Source: Sphingomonas kyeonggiensis
GTDB lineage: Bacteria > Pseudomonadota > Alphaproteobacteria > Sphingomonadales > Sphingomonadaceae
Direction: 5' to 3'
Assembly: GCF_014196745.1 (NCBI RefSeq)
Contig: NZ_JACIEH010000002.1
Location: 558,383-622,382 of the forward strand
Length of the DNA stretch: 64,000 bases
The position numbers and the translations under genes were made by a program. Positions 28,015-37,836 of the stretch are shown one piece after another. Every line of letters begins with the position of its first letter. Position 1 is the stretch's first letter. The notes under the pieces are model-generated. The model was not told the origin of the DNA, searched no databases, and worked only from the letters and a program-made list of their open reading frames with translations.

Positions 28015-29469
28015 ATGAAGCATATCGCACTTGGTCATATCGCACTGGGCATCGCCCTTACGCTCGCCACGCCGGCGCTCGCCCAGCAGACGCTGGAACA
28101 GCGCGTCGCCGCCAAGCTTGCCGAGGCGCCGCTCGGCACGCGCTTCGGCCTGGTGGTGGTCGACGATACGGGGAAGGATATCGTCGCGATCAACCCGGAT
28201 GGCCGCTTCATCCCGGCTTCGAACACCAAGATCTATACGACCGCCGCCGCCTTCGCGAACCTGCCCGGGATCAACCAGCCCGACACCGTCGGTGGCGCCA
28301 CCGTGGCGCTGCGGGGCGAGGACGTGGTGCTGCGCGGGCGCGGCGACGCGCGCCTGTCGAGCGCCGATGACTGCACGGTCGATTGCCTTGCCACGCTCGC
28401 CGACGCGATCGCCGCGAAGACCAGGCATGTCCGCAACGTGATCGGCGACGACACGCTCTTCCCCGATCAGCGTTGGGGCCCCGGCATGAGCTGGAACAAC
28501 ATCCCCAGCTCCTCGGGCACGGGCGCCTCGGCGCTCACCCTCGACGACAACGAGCTGAAGCTGACCATCACGCCGGGCAGGGCGGGGGAGCCTGCCCGTG
28601 TGGAGCTCTGGCCCTATTTCACGGTCGACAACCAGGCCAGGACGGTGCCCGGCGCCGAGACCGAGCTGGGCTGGGACCGCGATCCCAATGGCAAGCAGCT
28701 CCGCATCACCGGCACGATCGGCGCGGATGCCAAGCCCAGGACCTGGCAGCTCGGCATCGACGATCCCGCCGATTATGCCGCCTGGCGCCTCAAGGCGCTG
28801 CTCGAGGCGCGCGGGGTGAAGGTGAAGGGCCAGGTCCAGGTCCGCCACCGTGCACTGACGCCGCAGGACGATCCCGACTATCGCCAGAAGAAGGGGCTGC
28901 CGGTGGTCCAGGCGGCGCCGGGCGAGCCGGTCCTCGCCAGCCTGACCCCGCCGCCGTTCGCGGAGAATCTCAAGCATATCAACAAGGTCAGCCAGAACCT
29001 CCACGCCGAGCTGACCCTGCGCCGTGTCGCATCGCTCCAGGGCAGCGGCTCGATCGCGGACGGTGTGGCGCAGGTCGAGAAGATGCTCGATACCGCGGGC
29101 GTGCCGCGCACCGCCTGGGACTTCTCGGACGGGTCGGGCATGTCGAGCTACAACCGCGTTGCGCCGCGCGGCACGGTGAAGCTGCTGCGCTGGATCGCCG
29201 TCCAGCCCTGGGGCGCGCAATATCGCGAGACGCTGCCGATCGGTGGGGTCGACGGCACGCTGCGCAATCGCTTCAAGGGCACGCCGCTGGAGGGCAAGGT
29301 CTTCGCCAAGACCGGCACGCTCAACGCCACCAACGCGCTGGCCGGCTATTTCACCGGCGCAAGCGGCAAGACCTACACCTTTGCCTTCTACGCCAACGAC
29401 GTGCCGCGCGACGCGAGCGGGACGAAGTACATGGACGACGCGCTGAACATCGTCGCGGCGGGGAATTGA
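28015..29469 (+). CDS. dacB: D-alanyl-D-alanine carboxypeptidase/endopeptidase (PBP4, S13 family)
   Basis: A 484-residue periplasmic penicillin-binding protein with a signal peptide ending at ATPALAQ (about residue 23). The three S13 motifs are S69-N-T-K72 (IPASNTK), the SxN in NKVSQNLHAELTL, and KTG in VFAKTGTLNATNALAGYF. It removes the terminal D-Ala or splits cross-links in peptidoglycan, releasing D-amino acids. The ATG at 28015 is preferred because it starts the signal peptide; a GTG at 27988 is in frame. Divergent from the S9 peptidase; family B repeat follows its stop. Confidence 0.93.
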   Translation: MKHIALGHIALGIALTLATPALAQQTLEQRVAAKLAEAPLGTRFGLVVVDDTGKDIVAINPDGRFIPASNTKIYTTAAAFANLPGINQPDTVGGATVALRGEDVVLRGRGDARLSSADDCTVDCLATLADAIAAKTRHVRNVIGDDTLFPDQRWGPGMSWNNIPSSSGTGASALTLDDNELKLTITPGRAGEPARVELWPYFTVDNQARTVPGAETELGWDRDPNGKQLRITGTIGADAKPRTWQLGIDDPADYAAWRLKALLEARGVKVKGQVQVRHRALTPQDDPDYRQKKGLPVVQAAPGEPVLASLTPPPFAENLKHINKVSQNLHAELTLRRVASLQGSGSIADGVAQVEKMLDTAGVPRTAWDFSDGSGMSSYNRVAPRGTVKLLRWIAVQPWGAQYRETLPIGGVDGTLRNRFKGTPLEGKVFAKTGTLNATNALAGYFTGASGKTYTFAFYANDVPRDASGTKYMDDALNIVAAGN

Positions 29470-29475
29470 GCCATT

Positions 29476-29630
29476 TCTCCCTCTACCGCTTTTGCGGGAG
29501 AGGGACGGCTCGCAACGCGAGCCAGGGTGAGGGTGTGTGCTGGCCGCGAAGACCTTGCTTGCCTCCCGCACTGACCCTCACCCGGTCTCGCTGAAGCTCG
29601 ACCACCCTCTCCCGCGAAAGCGGGAGAGGG
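29476..29630. repeat. Palindromic repeat, family B copy 2
   Basis: Begins TCTCCCTCTACCGC with a GCGGGAGAGGG partner, continues with GGCTCGCAACGCGAGCC, a conserved GACCCTCACCCGG block, and ends in CCCTCTCCCGCGAAAGCGGG plus AGAGGG. It occupies the convergent gap between the PBP4 and dipeptidase genes. Confidence 0.85.
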
Positions 29631-29639
29631 TTTTGAGGA

Positions 29640-30821
29640 TCACTTCTTCGCCGCGCCGTCCTCCACGGCCTTCAGCACGCGCAGCACGTTGCCGCTCCAG
29701 ATCTTCTCGATGTCCGCATCGGAGAAGCCTTCCTTGCGGAGGCGCGCGGTGACCTTGGGCAGCGCGGTGATGTCCTCCAACCCGCGCACGCCGCCGCCGC
29801 CGTCCCAGTCGGCGCCGATGCCGACATGGTCGACGCCCATCACGGCGATGCAGTGGAGCAGGCTCTTCATGAACAGCTCGAAGTCCGCGCCCTGATAGGG
29901 GTTGGTCGCGTCGGCCTTGGCCTTGTCGGCGATCAGCTTCTTCTGCTCGGCATCGGACAGCGCGTGCCAATTGTCCTGGCGGTCGGAGATCTTGTTGCGC
30001 TCGGCGTCATGGTCGCCTGCGACCAGATAGACGCTGTTCACCTGCAGCACGCCGCCCGCCTTGGCGAGCTTGCGCATGCGCTCGTCGTCCAGGTTGCGCG
30101 GGTGGTTGAAGATCGCCCTGGGACCGGAGTGCGAGGCGATGAACGGCACCTTGGACAGGGCCAGCACCTGGTCGAACACATCGTCCGACGAGTGGCTGAC
30201 GTCGATGATCATGCCCAGCCGGTTCATCTCGGCGACCCATTGCTTGCCGAGTGGCGACAGGCCGTTCCATTTGGGCTTGTCGGTGGCGCTGTCGCCGAAC
30301 TGGTTGTTGCGGAAATGGATCGGCCCGGCCATCCGCACGCCCTGGTCGTAGTACCATTTGAGCAGCGTCAGGTCCTCGCCCAGCGGATAGCTGTTCTCGA
30401 TCGACTGGAAGACGATGCGCTTGCCGGCCTTGTTGATCCGATAGGCATCCTCGGGCGTGGTCGCGAATTCCATCTTGTCGGGGTTCGCCGCCACGACGCG
30501 CTGGATCCACATCTCGCGGGTCAGGGCGCCGTCGCGCGCCTTGGCATAGCCTTCGGGGGTCAGCGGGCCCTGGCCGGTATAGACCGCGAAGAAGCCGCCA
30601 TCGAGCCCGCCCTGCTCCATGCGCGGCAGGTCGATCTGGCTCTTGTCGAAGTCGCGGTCGTGCCACTCGTCGAACTTCCAGCCGGGATGTTCGAACAGCT
30701 CGGGCGTGTCGATGTGCGTGTCGAGGACCAACATCTGCTGGTGCGCCAACCGGTCGGCGGGGGAGGGGGTGTCGCCATCGGGCCCGGACAGGGCGATGGC
30801 GAGGGCGAGTAGCGAGATCAT
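29640..30821 (-). CDS. M19 (renal dipeptidase family) membrane dipeptidase
   Basis: A 393-residue dipeptidase with an N-terminal signal segment (MISLLALAIALSG). Zn-site motifs are LDTHIDTPE (H36, D38), FQSIENSYPLG, IDVSHSSDDV, ASHSGPRAIF and GIGADWDGGGG. M19 enzymes hydrolyse dipeptides and uniquely accept a D-residue at the C-terminal position, so Ala-D-Glu or D-Ala dipeptides are possible substrates. Third gene of the AmpG-like / serine hydrolase / dipeptidase operon; its ATG overlaps the preceding stop by 4 nt. Confidence 0.93.
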   Translation of the reverse strand: MISLLALAIALSGPDGDTPSPADRLAHQQMLVLDTHIDTPELFEHPGWKFDEWHDRDFDKSQIDLPRMEQGGLDGGFFAVYTGQGPLTPEGYAKARDGALTREMWIQRVVAANPDKMEFATTPEDAYRINKAGKRIVFQSIENSYPLGEDLTLLKWYYDQGVRMAGPIHFRNNQFGDSATDKPKWNGLSPLGKQWVAEMNRLGMIIDVSHSSDDVFDQVLALSKVPFIASHSGPRAIFNHPRNLDDERMRKLAKAGGVLQVNSVYLVAGDHDAERNKISDRQDNWHALSDAEQKKLIADKAKADATNPYQGADFELFMKSLLHCIAVMGVDHVGIGADWDGGGGVRGLEDITALPKVTARLRKEGFSDADIEKIWSGNVLRVLKAVEDGAAKK

Positions 30822-31822
30822 AGGGCCTCCCAGGCGTTGATGACGGCATCCCCCGTCGCGGGGCGCAGCACGAAGATGCCGCTGTCGAAATGGCGCGTCG
30901 GGTGGACGCGGTTGGTGAGCAGGGTCCAGGCGAGGCCGCGCTCGAAGTCGATCCACAGGCCGGTGCCGGTGAAGCCCGTATGGCCGATCGTCTCGTCCGA
31001 ACAGGCCTGGCCGCCCGACCAGCCGGCGAACTTGCGCTCCCAGCCGCAGGTGCGGTGGCTGTATTGCGGGGTGCGGATCGCCTCGAGCATGCCCGCCGAG
31101 AAGCTGCCGCCCAGCACCCCATGCGCGAAGTCGAGCACGCCGGCGACGGTGCCGAACAGCCCGGCATGGCCGGTCTGCCCGCCCATCGCCCGGCAATTCT
31201 CGTCATGCACCTCGCCCTTGAGCACGCGGTTCTGCCACATGCAGCGCTCGGTCGCGACGGCGGGACCGGGCGGCGGGCCATAGCTCAGCCCTTGGCCCAG
31301 CGGCCATTCGCCCAGCGGCTTGCCGGTGATCCGCTCGATCGCGATGCCGAGCAGCAGGAAGTTGATGTCCGAATAGACCGGCTCGGCGATGTGCTTCCAT
31401 TCGCGCTGCAGCACGAAAGCCCTGAGACGGTCCGGATCGTCGCCATAGGTGTAGATCGGCTCGACCGCGGGGAAGAGCGTCCGGTGCGCTAGGCAGTCGC
31501 GGAAGGTGAGCGTGCGCTCATAGGCACCCGCCACGTCGTACTGGCGCAGGTCCGGGATCGCCGTGGTCAGCGGCGCGTCGAGATCGAGCCGCCCTTCGTC
31601 GGCAAGGCGCAGGATCATCGTCGTGGTCGCCACCACCTTGGAGACCGAGGCGAGGTCGAACCAGTGATCCAGCGTCAGTTCCTCGGGCTCGGGGACCAGC
31701 GCCGCCATGCCGGTGTGGGTCACCCAGCGCCGCCCGTCCGCGGCGACCACTCCCAGCGTCGCGCCCGGGATAAGGCCCGAGGCGACTGCCTCGGCTGCCG
31801 GTGCGAAAGCCGCCTCGATCAT
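30818..31822 (-). CDS. Serine hydrolase, class C beta-lactamase/DD-peptidase fold
   Basis: A 334-residue protein without an obvious signal peptide. The S-x-x-K nucleophile motif is S59-V-S-K62 (DLASVSKVVATTTM), the Tyr motif reads YSDIN, and the third motif is GHTGFTGTG. The fold includes beta-lactamases, DD-carboxypeptidases, D-aminopeptidases and esterases. Between an AmpG-like permease and an M19 dipeptidase, a cytoplasmic peptidase acting on muropeptides or D-amino-acid amides is a reasonable guess. 4-nt overlaps on both sides show tight coupling. Confidence 0.9.
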   Translation of the reverse strand: MIEAAFAPAAEAVASGLIPGATLGVVAADGRRWVTHTGMAALVPEPEELTLDHWFDLASVSKVVATTTMILRLADEGRLDLDAPLTTAIPDLRQYDVAGAYERTLTFRDCLAHRTLFPAVEPIYTYGDDPDRLRAFVLQREWKHIAEPVYSDINFLLLGIAIERITGKPLGEWPLGQGLSYGPPPGPAVATERCMWQNRVLKGEVHDENCRAMGGQTGHAGLFGTVAGVLDFAHGVLGGSFSAGMLEAIRTPQYSHRTCGWERKFAGWSGGQACSDETIGHTGFTGTGLWIDFERGLAWTLLTNRVHPTRHFDSGIFVLRPATGDAVINAWEAL

Positions 31823-33357
31823 GCCGCCGCCTCGTCGGGACGCGCCTTCGCCCGCACGATGAAGGGCACGAAGATCAGCGCCGCGACGCTCATCGTGCCG
31901 GCCATGATGAAGAACCCGTCATAGCCGATCGCCTTCTGGAACACGCCGGACAGGCCCGCGAGCAGCCTGGGGATCAGGAAGGCGAGCCCCGAGAGCAGCG
32001 CATATTGCGTGCCCGGGAAGCGCGGGTTCACCAGCATCGACAGATAGACGACGAACACCGCCCCTTCGAAGCCATGCCCGAACTGATCGAGTGCCATCGC
32101 CAGGTAGAGGTCGAAATCGCCTGCCGTCACCTGCACGCCGAGCAGCGAGAACCACACCGGTCCGCCGGGGGTCTGGTATGCAAGCCAGGCGAAGATCCAG
32201 TTGCTCAGCGCCGACATGATCGCGCCGATCACCAGCGCCCAGCCCATCGGCGCCTTGGCCGCCAGCCAGCCGCCCAGCGCCACGCCGAACATGCTGGAGA
32301 GCAATGCCACCGCGCCATCCGCGACAGCGATTGCCTCCAGGCTATAGCCAAGCGCGTTGAACAGCGGGTGGGACAGGGTGAGCGCCATCACATCGCCCAT
32401 CCGGTAGACCGAGACGAACAGCAGGATCGGGATCACCACCAGCCCGAAACGCCAGGCGACGTTGAGATAGGGGGCCAGTGGCGAACTGGTGAGCAGCCGG
32501 TGGTTGCCGGGCAGTCCCTTGATCCACGGCACTGCGACGCCGAGCGCGACGAACGGGAGCAGCGCCACCGCGAACACCCAATATTTGACGATGTCCGGGT
32601 TATCGAGCCCGACCGACCCCATCGCGGTCAGCAGCGTCCAGCCGACCGCCGCAGCGATCACCAGGCTCCCGCCGAGCACCACTGCGCTTGCCAGGATGCC
32701 GGTGACGAGCGCGGTGCCGCGCCCGCCGCCACGCTCCGCATCGGGGCGCATGCAGGCAAGGATCGGGAAGGGCAGGAAGGCGGCGGCCGCGATCACCAGA
32801 TAGGCGGTGGTCCAGTCGCTCTTCGCCGCGATGTAGATCGCGCCGCTGCCTGCTGCGACCATCGCGCTGCGATAGCCCCACAGGTTCGCCGCCACCATCG
32901 GGCCCTGCTGCTCCGCGGTCGGCGCCAGCTCGATGCGCCACGCGTCGGCGGCGACTTCCAGCGTGGTGGTCCAGAAGGCGAGCAGCACCGCGAACAGCGC
33001 GGTCACCTGCAGATTGGCGTCGGACGAGGTGAACGCCATCGCCACGGTGGAAAGGAAGATGCCGAGCTGGGAGAGCATGATCCAGCCGCGGCGCTTGCCC
33101 CAGAAGCGCCCGAAGCCGGGCACGTCATATTTGTCGAGCAGGGGCGCCCAGGCGAACTTGAAGGTCGGCAGCAGCGCCACCCAGGCGAAGAAGCCGACCG
33201 TCACGATGTCCACGCCATGCTTGGCCAGGCGCAGCAGCAGCACCGCGTTGAACATGTAGAAGGGCAGGCCCGCGGCGAAGCCGAGCAGCAGGTACAGCGC
33301 GAGCCGTCCGAAGCCCGGGCGGACCGCCGGAACGGTGGGACTCGGGGCTTCAGTCAC
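31819..33357 (-). CDS. AmpG-like MFS permease
   Basis: A 512-residue MFS transporter. The AmpG/PAT signature blocks are present: LLLGFAAGLPFYMF, TFKFAWAPLLDK, GKRRGWIMLSQLG and AADAWRIELAPTAEQ, split from the longer helix. Twelve or more membrane helices are expected. AmpG imports GlcNAc-anhydroMurNAc peptides during peptidoglycan recycling; relatives in Sphingomonads may carry other peptides or sugars. The GTG at 33357 is the only in-frame start near the N-terminal helix. First gene of the permease-hydrolase-dipeptidase operon and divergent from a TonB-dependent receptor. Confidence 0.88.
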   Translation of the reverse strand: MTEAPSPTVPAVRPGFGRLALYLLLGFAAGLPFYMFNAVLLLRLAKHGVDIVTVGFFAWVALLPTFKFAWAPLLDKYDVPGFGRFWGKRRGWIMLSQLGIFLSTVAMAFTSSDANLQVTALFAVLLAFWTTTLEVAADAWRIELAPTAEQQGPMVAANLWGYRSAMVAAGSGAIYIAAKSDWTTAYLVIAAAAFLPFPILACMRPDAERGGGRGTALVTGILASAVVLGGSLVIAAAVGWTLLTAMGSVGLDNPDIVKYWVFAVALLPFVALGVAVPWIKGLPGNHRLLTSSPLAPYLNVAWRFGLVVIPILLFVSVYRMGDVMALTLSHPLFNALGYSLEAIAVADGAVALLSSMFGVALGGWLAAKAPMGWALVIGAIMSALSNWIFAWLAYQTPGGPVWFSLLGVQVTAGDFDLYLAMALDQFGHGFEGAVFVVYLSMLVNPRFPGTQYALLSGLAFLIPRLLAGLSGVFQKAIGYDGFFIMAGTMSVAALIFVPFIVRAKARPDEAAA

Positions 33358-33616
33358 GCAGCATCACGGGATGAAAACGGGTCATGCAGGGCTTCCTCGT
33401 CCTGGTTTCGCCAACGGTCGGACGGGGCGCTCGCGCAGTCAATGGCGATGCTGACAGGCTTGTGTTGCAGTCGTGTCACGCTTTGACGCGTATTCGTCAC
33501 ATTTGATGCCGCCGGGTTATGGCGCGGGGAACAGAAACTATGGCGCGACGCAACATTCTTGGTACCTAATGCCCTCTCACCGCGCGGGATATTGCGGACT
33601 TCAGGGGGTTTGAGAC

Positions 33617-36600
33617 ATGATCGAAGCAAGGGCGTTCAAGAAGGTACTGGCCAGCAGCTCGGCGTTCGCGGCGATTGCGCTCGCGATGCCGGCCTGGGCG
33701 CAGACCACCGCTCCGACCACGCCGGAAGCCGCGCAGACGGCACCGGCCGCGGAAGGCGAAATTCTCGTCACCGGCACGCGCATTCGCCGCGATGGCTTCC
33801 AGGCGCCGACGCCGCTCACGGTGCTGACGCAGCAGGACATCCAGAACACGTCGCCGACGAACAACATCGCCGACTTCGTCAACCAGCTGCCGCAGCTCGC
33901 CGGCTCGACCAAGCCTGCCAACTCGCGCCTCAACCTGTCGAACGGCTCGGCCGGCATCAACGCGCTCAACATGCGCAACCTCGGTGAAGGCCGCGTCCTC
34001 GTCCTGCTCGATGGCCGCCGCTCGGTCGGCTCGACCATCTATGGCTGGGTCGACATCAACACGATCCCGCAGGCGCTGGTCGATCGCGTCGAAGTCGTCA
34101 CCGGCGGTGCCTCTTCGGCCTATGGTTCGGACGCCGTCTCGGGCGTGGTCAACTTCATCCTCAACAAGAAGCTCGAAGGCCTCAAGATCGAAGCCGATAC
34201 CGGCGTCACCACCTATGGCGATGGCGGCAATTATTCGGGCAGCATCGCGGGCGGCAAGTCGTTCGCCGGCGGCCGCGGCCACATCCTGCTGAGCGCCAAT
34301 GTCGATCACCAGGACGGCATCTTCGAGGTCGGCCGCGAGCGCGAATGGAATCACACCGGCTATGTCCGCGCCGAGAACCCGGCCTGGGTGTCGGGCGTCA
34401 GCACCTTCAACCGCTACTTCACCACGCTGCGCAATGTCGGCGCGTCCAACTCGACCCCCGGCGGCCTGATCACCGGTTCGGCCGGCACCACCGCCAATGC
34501 GCTGCGCGGCCTGTATTTCGGCCAGGGCGGCGCGGTGAACACCTTCGACTATGGCTCGTTCACCTTCCCGGCGTTCACCCGCGCGTCCGGTTCCTCGGCG
34601 CCGAGCGTCACCCAGAACGGATCGTGGCAGGTCAATGATTCCGGCCGTCGCATCGGCCTGATGCCGAAGGACGATCGCTGGGGCGTGTTCGGCCGGCTGA
34701 GCTTCGAGGTCGCCGACGGCATCGAGCTGTTTGCCGAGGGTTCGTACAACAAGCAGAAGGTCTTCTTCAACGCGGGCCCGAACCTCTCGACCGGCATCAC
34801 CTACAACACCACCGGCTGCACCACCGTGCCGGTTCCCGTGACCTGCAACGCCTTCGCGCTCCAGGCGCTCGGCGCGTCGCGGCTCGCCGGCGTCACCAGC
34901 GTGACGGTGGCGACCACCGCCGCCGACCTGCCGTTCCGCGCGATCGACAATGAGCGCAAGGTCCAGCGCTACGTCGTCGGTGCCAATGGCGACTTCGATG
35001 CGTTCGGCAAGCCGGGCCACTGGGAAATCTACGCCCAGTACGGCCGCTCCGACGTGCGCGAGCAGCTCCGCAACGTCATGCACAACACGCGCATGGCCAA
35101 TGCGACCGCGGCGGCGTTCGCTCCGACCGGCAATGCCCGGGGCTATACGGTCGGCTCGATCCAGTGCCTGATCAACGTCGACGCGAGCACCACCAACGAC
35201 GATCCGAACTGCGTGCCGCTCAACCGCCTCGGCGTCGGCGTCGCCGATCAGGCCGCGATCAACTATGTGCTCGGCAACCCGTATCGCGATCAGGTGCTCG
35301 AGCAATATGTCGCCGGCACCAACTGGTCGGTCACGCCCTTCGCCACCTGGGCCGGGGACGTCAGCGTCTCGGTCGGCGGCGAAGTCCGCAAGGAGAAGAT
35401 CCGCGGCACCGTGCCGAAGGAATATCAGCCCGTCATCAACGCCAATGGCACCACCACCAATGCCTGGTCGGTGGGCAACTACCTGCCCTTCACCGGCGAA
35501 TATAGCGTGAAGGAAGCCTATCTCGAGACGGTGGTCCCGCTCGGCCTGGGCCTGGAGTTCAACGGTGCGGTCCGCGCCACCGACTATTCCAACGCCGGCT
35601 ATGTCACCACCTGGAAGCTGGGTGCGACCTGGGCGCCGATCCCGGACATCCGTTTCCGCGTGACCCGCTCGCGTGACATCCGCGCGCCCAACCTCAACGA
35701 GCTGTACCAGGCGGGTACCGCGAACAGCGACTCGGTCCGCAACCCGAAATATACGTCCGACGGCCTGAACGGGCCGCAGACCTTCGGCTATTCGGGTCTC
35801 GTCACCGGCAATCCGAACCTGCGTCCGGAAATCGCCAATTCGTGGAACATCGGCGCGGTCGTCTCGCCGCGCTTCCTGCCGGGCTTCACCGCTTCGGCGG
35901 ATTACTTCCGCATCGATCTCGAAGGGGCGATCGACTCGATCAGCGCCCAGGAGATCATGAATCGCTGCGCCGAGGGCATTGCCGAATATTGCGCCGCGAT
36001 CACTGACGATCCGGTCCGTTCGACGCCGACCGCGCCGTACAAGCTGATCCGCAGCCAGCCGTTCAACTTCGTGCGCAAGCTGGTGCGCGGCATCGACTTC
36101 GACGCGGCCTATCGGATCCCGGTGGGTGCGGGCAGTGCCTTCACCATCAAGGGCGTCGCGACCCGCTATATCGAGAACCTGTCGGATACCGGCATCGTCG
36201 GCCAGGTGGCGGTGAACACCGTCGGCGCCAATGGCGGCCAGGCCAGCACGCCGAAGTGGATCTTCCGCGGCAGCGCCACCTATGAGTCGGAGACCTTCTC
36301 GGCCACCATCACCGGCCGCGGCGTCAGCGCCGGCAAATATTCGGCGACCGGCATCGAGTGCACCACCAGCTGCCCGGTCACCACCACCACCTCGACGTTC
36401 CAGACCTATGACAACAACCGCGTCTCGGGCCTGTTCTACGTCGATCTCAACCTGAGCCAGACCGTGCCTTTCGGCGACAACAAGGCACAGTTCTTCATCA
36501 ACGTGACCAACCTGTTCAACCGCTGGCCGCTGCTGGTGCCGGAAACCGGCCTTGCCGCGAACAGCACCTATTCGGACATGCTCGGCCGTCAGTTCCGCGC

Positions 36601-36625
36601 CGGCATCCGTATCAGCCTGAAGTGA
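33617..36625 (+). CDS. TonB-dependent receptor (large, peptide-locus type)
   Basis: A 1002-residue outer-membrane receptor. The signal peptide ends at PAWAQ (about residue 28), then a short linker, the TonB-box-like [11 protein letters not shown], and a plug with [15 protein letters not shown] and [20 protein letters not shown], and a long barrel finishing RAGIRISLK. This size and plug type are typical of the Sphingomonad receptors that sit beside peptidases. Divergent from the AmpG-like operon across a 259-bp region in which I found no firm operator. Likely imports peptides or another oligomer for the neighbouring hydrolases. Confidence 0.94.
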   Translation: MIEARAFKKVLASSSAFAAIALAMPAWAQTTAPTTPEAAQTAPAAEGEILVTGTRIRRDGFQAPTPLTVLTQQDIQNTSPTNNIADFVNQLPQLAGSTKPANSRLNLSNGSAGINALNMRNLGEGRVLVLLDGRRSVGSTIYGWVDINTIPQALVDRVEVVTGGASSAYGSDAVSGVVNFILNKKLEGLKIEADTGVTTYGDGGNYSGSIAGGKSFAGGRGHILLSANVDHQDGIFEVGREREWNHTGYVRAENPAWVSGVSTFNRYFTTLRNVGASNSTPGGLITGSAGTTANALRGLYFGQGGAVNTFDYGSFTFPAFTRASGSSAPSVTQNGSWQVNDSGRRIGLMPKDDRWGVFGRLSFEVADGIELFAEGSYNKQKVFFNAGPNLSTGITYNTTGCTTVPVPVTCNAFALQALGASRLAGVTSVTVATTAADLPFRAIDNERKVQRYVVGANGDFDAFGKPGHWEIYAQYGRSDVREQLRNVMHNTRMANATAAAFAPTGNARGYTVGSIQCLINVDASTTNDDPNCVPLNRLGVGVADQAAINYVLGNPYRDQVLEQYVAGTNWSVTPFATWAGDVSVSVGGEVRKEKIRGTVPKEYQPVINANGTTTNAWSVGNYLPFTGEYSVKEAYLETVVPLGLGLEFNGAVRATDYSNAGYVTTWKLGATWAPIPDIRFRVTRSRDIRAPNLNELYQAGTANSDSVRNPKYTSDGLNGPQTFGYSGLVTGNPNLRPEIANSWNIGAVVSPRFLPGFTASADYFRIDLEGAIDSISAQEIMNRCAEGIAEYCAAITDDPVRSTPTAPYKLIRSQPFNFVRKLVRGIDFDAAYRIPVGAGSAFTIKGVATRYIENLSDTGIVGQVAVNTVGANGGQASTPKWIFRGSATYESETFSATITGRGVSAGKYSATGIECTTSCPVTTTTSTFQTYDNNRVSGLFYVDLNLSQTVPFGDNKAQFFINVTNLFNRWPLLVPETGLAANSTYSDMLGRQFRAGIRISLK

Positions 36626-36631
36626 TCCTCG

Positions 36632-36663
36632 TGCCGGCTCCATCTCTCATGGTGGAGCCGGCA
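36632..36663 (+). promoter_or_regulatory. Intergenic hairpin covering the next gene's ribosome-binding site
   Basis: TGCCGGCTCCA (36632-36642) pairs perfectly with TGGAGCCGGCA (36653-36663) across a 10-nt loop. The 3' arm contains the GGAG Shine-Dalgarno of the serine hydrolase and runs into its ATG. There is no T tract, so it is more likely a translational damper or an mRNA-stability element for the receptor than a terminator. Confidence 0.6.
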
Positions 36664-37832
36664 TGATCGCCACCGCGCTCCTGCTGGCGGCGGCAGCGGA
36701 CCCCGTCGCCGCGGTCCGCGTGACATTCGATAGGAGAGGGGAGACGTCGGTCAGCCTGAAAGGGCTGGCCGACGTCGCTTCGTCCAGGCCCGTCACCGCC
36801 GACGATCCGGTGCGCATCGCCTCCATCTCGAAGCTGGTCGTCGCGATCGGCGTGTTGCGGCTGGTCGAGCAGGGCAGGCTCGATCTCGATGCGGACGTCT
36901 CGCGCTATCTGGGCTGGAAGCTCCGCAACCCGGCTTTTCCCGATGCGCCGATCAGTCTGCGGCTGTTGCTTTCACACCGATCGAGCCTCACCGACCGGGT
37001 CGATTACGCCCTGCCGCTCGACGCCGACATGCGCGCCGTGCTCCAGGATCCCAAGGCCTGGGACGCGGGGCATGCGCCCGGCAGCTGGTGGGCCTATACC
37101 AACTTCAACTTCCCGGTGATCGCCGCAGTGATGGAGCGCGTCACCGGCGAGCGTTTCGACCGGTTGATGGATCGCCTGGTGATCCGGCCGATGAAGCTCG
37201 ATGCCTGTTACAACTGGGCGAGCTGCGCGCCGGCGACTGCCGCCCGCGCGATCGTCCAGTATCGCGAGGGCCAGCCGGCCAAGGACGACAATCGCGACGC
37301 CGCGCCCGCCTGTCCGGTCACGCCGGCCGTGGATGGCAGCTGCGATCTCTCGACCTGGCGGCCCGGCAGGAACGGCGCGATCTTCTCGCCCCAGGGCGGC
37401 CTGCGCATCTCGGCGCGTGGCCTTGCCCGGGTCGGGCGGATGTTCCTCGGCAATGGCCGGCTCGACGGCGTGCGGATCCTGCGCCCGTCCTCGGTCCGCC
37501 TGATGGAGACGCCGCTCTGGACCTTTGACGGGCATAATGGCGATATCGGCGGCGACATCTCGGTCGCGGTGCCGACGGGAGGCGCGACCTGCGGCTATGG
37601 CCTCGCGGTGATGTTCACCGCCACCGGCGCGCCGGGGTGCCGCGACGATCCGGTCGGCGACGGCCGGCGGCGCTTCGGCCATTCGGGCGACGCCTATGGC
37701 CTCAAGTCGGGCCTGTGGATCGATCGGGCGGCGGGGAAGGGCATGGTCTATTTCGCCACCGATGTTCCGGATGTGCCGGGGAAACGTTCGGCCTATACGC
37801 CGGTGGAGGAATCGCTCGCCCGACCGGAGTAG
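36663..37832 (+). CDS. Serine hydrolase (beta-lactamase/D-aminopeptidase fold)
   Basis: A 389-residue exported or membrane-tethered serine hydrolase with a short hydrophobic N-terminus ([14 protein letters not shown]). S54-I-S-K57 is the nucleophile motif, Y145-T-N147 the YxN motif, and [13 protein letters not shown] the third motif. Four cysteines in the middle ([15 protein letters not shown]...GSCD) may make disulphides, consistent with export. Directly behind the TonB-dependent receptor by 37 bp. Probably hydrolyses the receptor's cargo, for example D-residue peptides; inference only. Confidence 0.88.
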   Translation: MIATALLLAAAADPVAAVRVTFDRRGETSVSLKGLADVASSRPVTADDPVRIASISKLVVAIGVLRLVEQGRLDLDADVSRYLGWKLRNPAFPDAPISLRLLLSHRSSLTDRVDYALPLDADMRAVLQDPKAWDAGHAPGSWWAYTNFNFPVIAAVMERVTGERFDRLMDRLVIRPMKLDACYNWASCAPATAARAIVQYREGQPAKDDNRDAAPACPVTPAVDGSCDLSTWRPGRNGAIFSPQGGLRISARGLARVGRMFLGNGRLDGVRILRPSSVRLMETPLWTFDGHNGDIGGDISVAVPTGGATCGYGLAVMFTATGAPGCRDDPVGDGRRRFGHSGDAYGLKSGLWIDRAAGKGMVYFATDVPDVPGKRSAYTPVEESLARPE

Positions 37833-37836
37833 TCAC

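Noticed and set aside
30818..37832. Beta-lactamase resistance genes
   Set aside because: Both serine hydrolases have the SxxK fold but sit in peptide-uptake operons, and one lacks a signal peptide; resistance is not supported.
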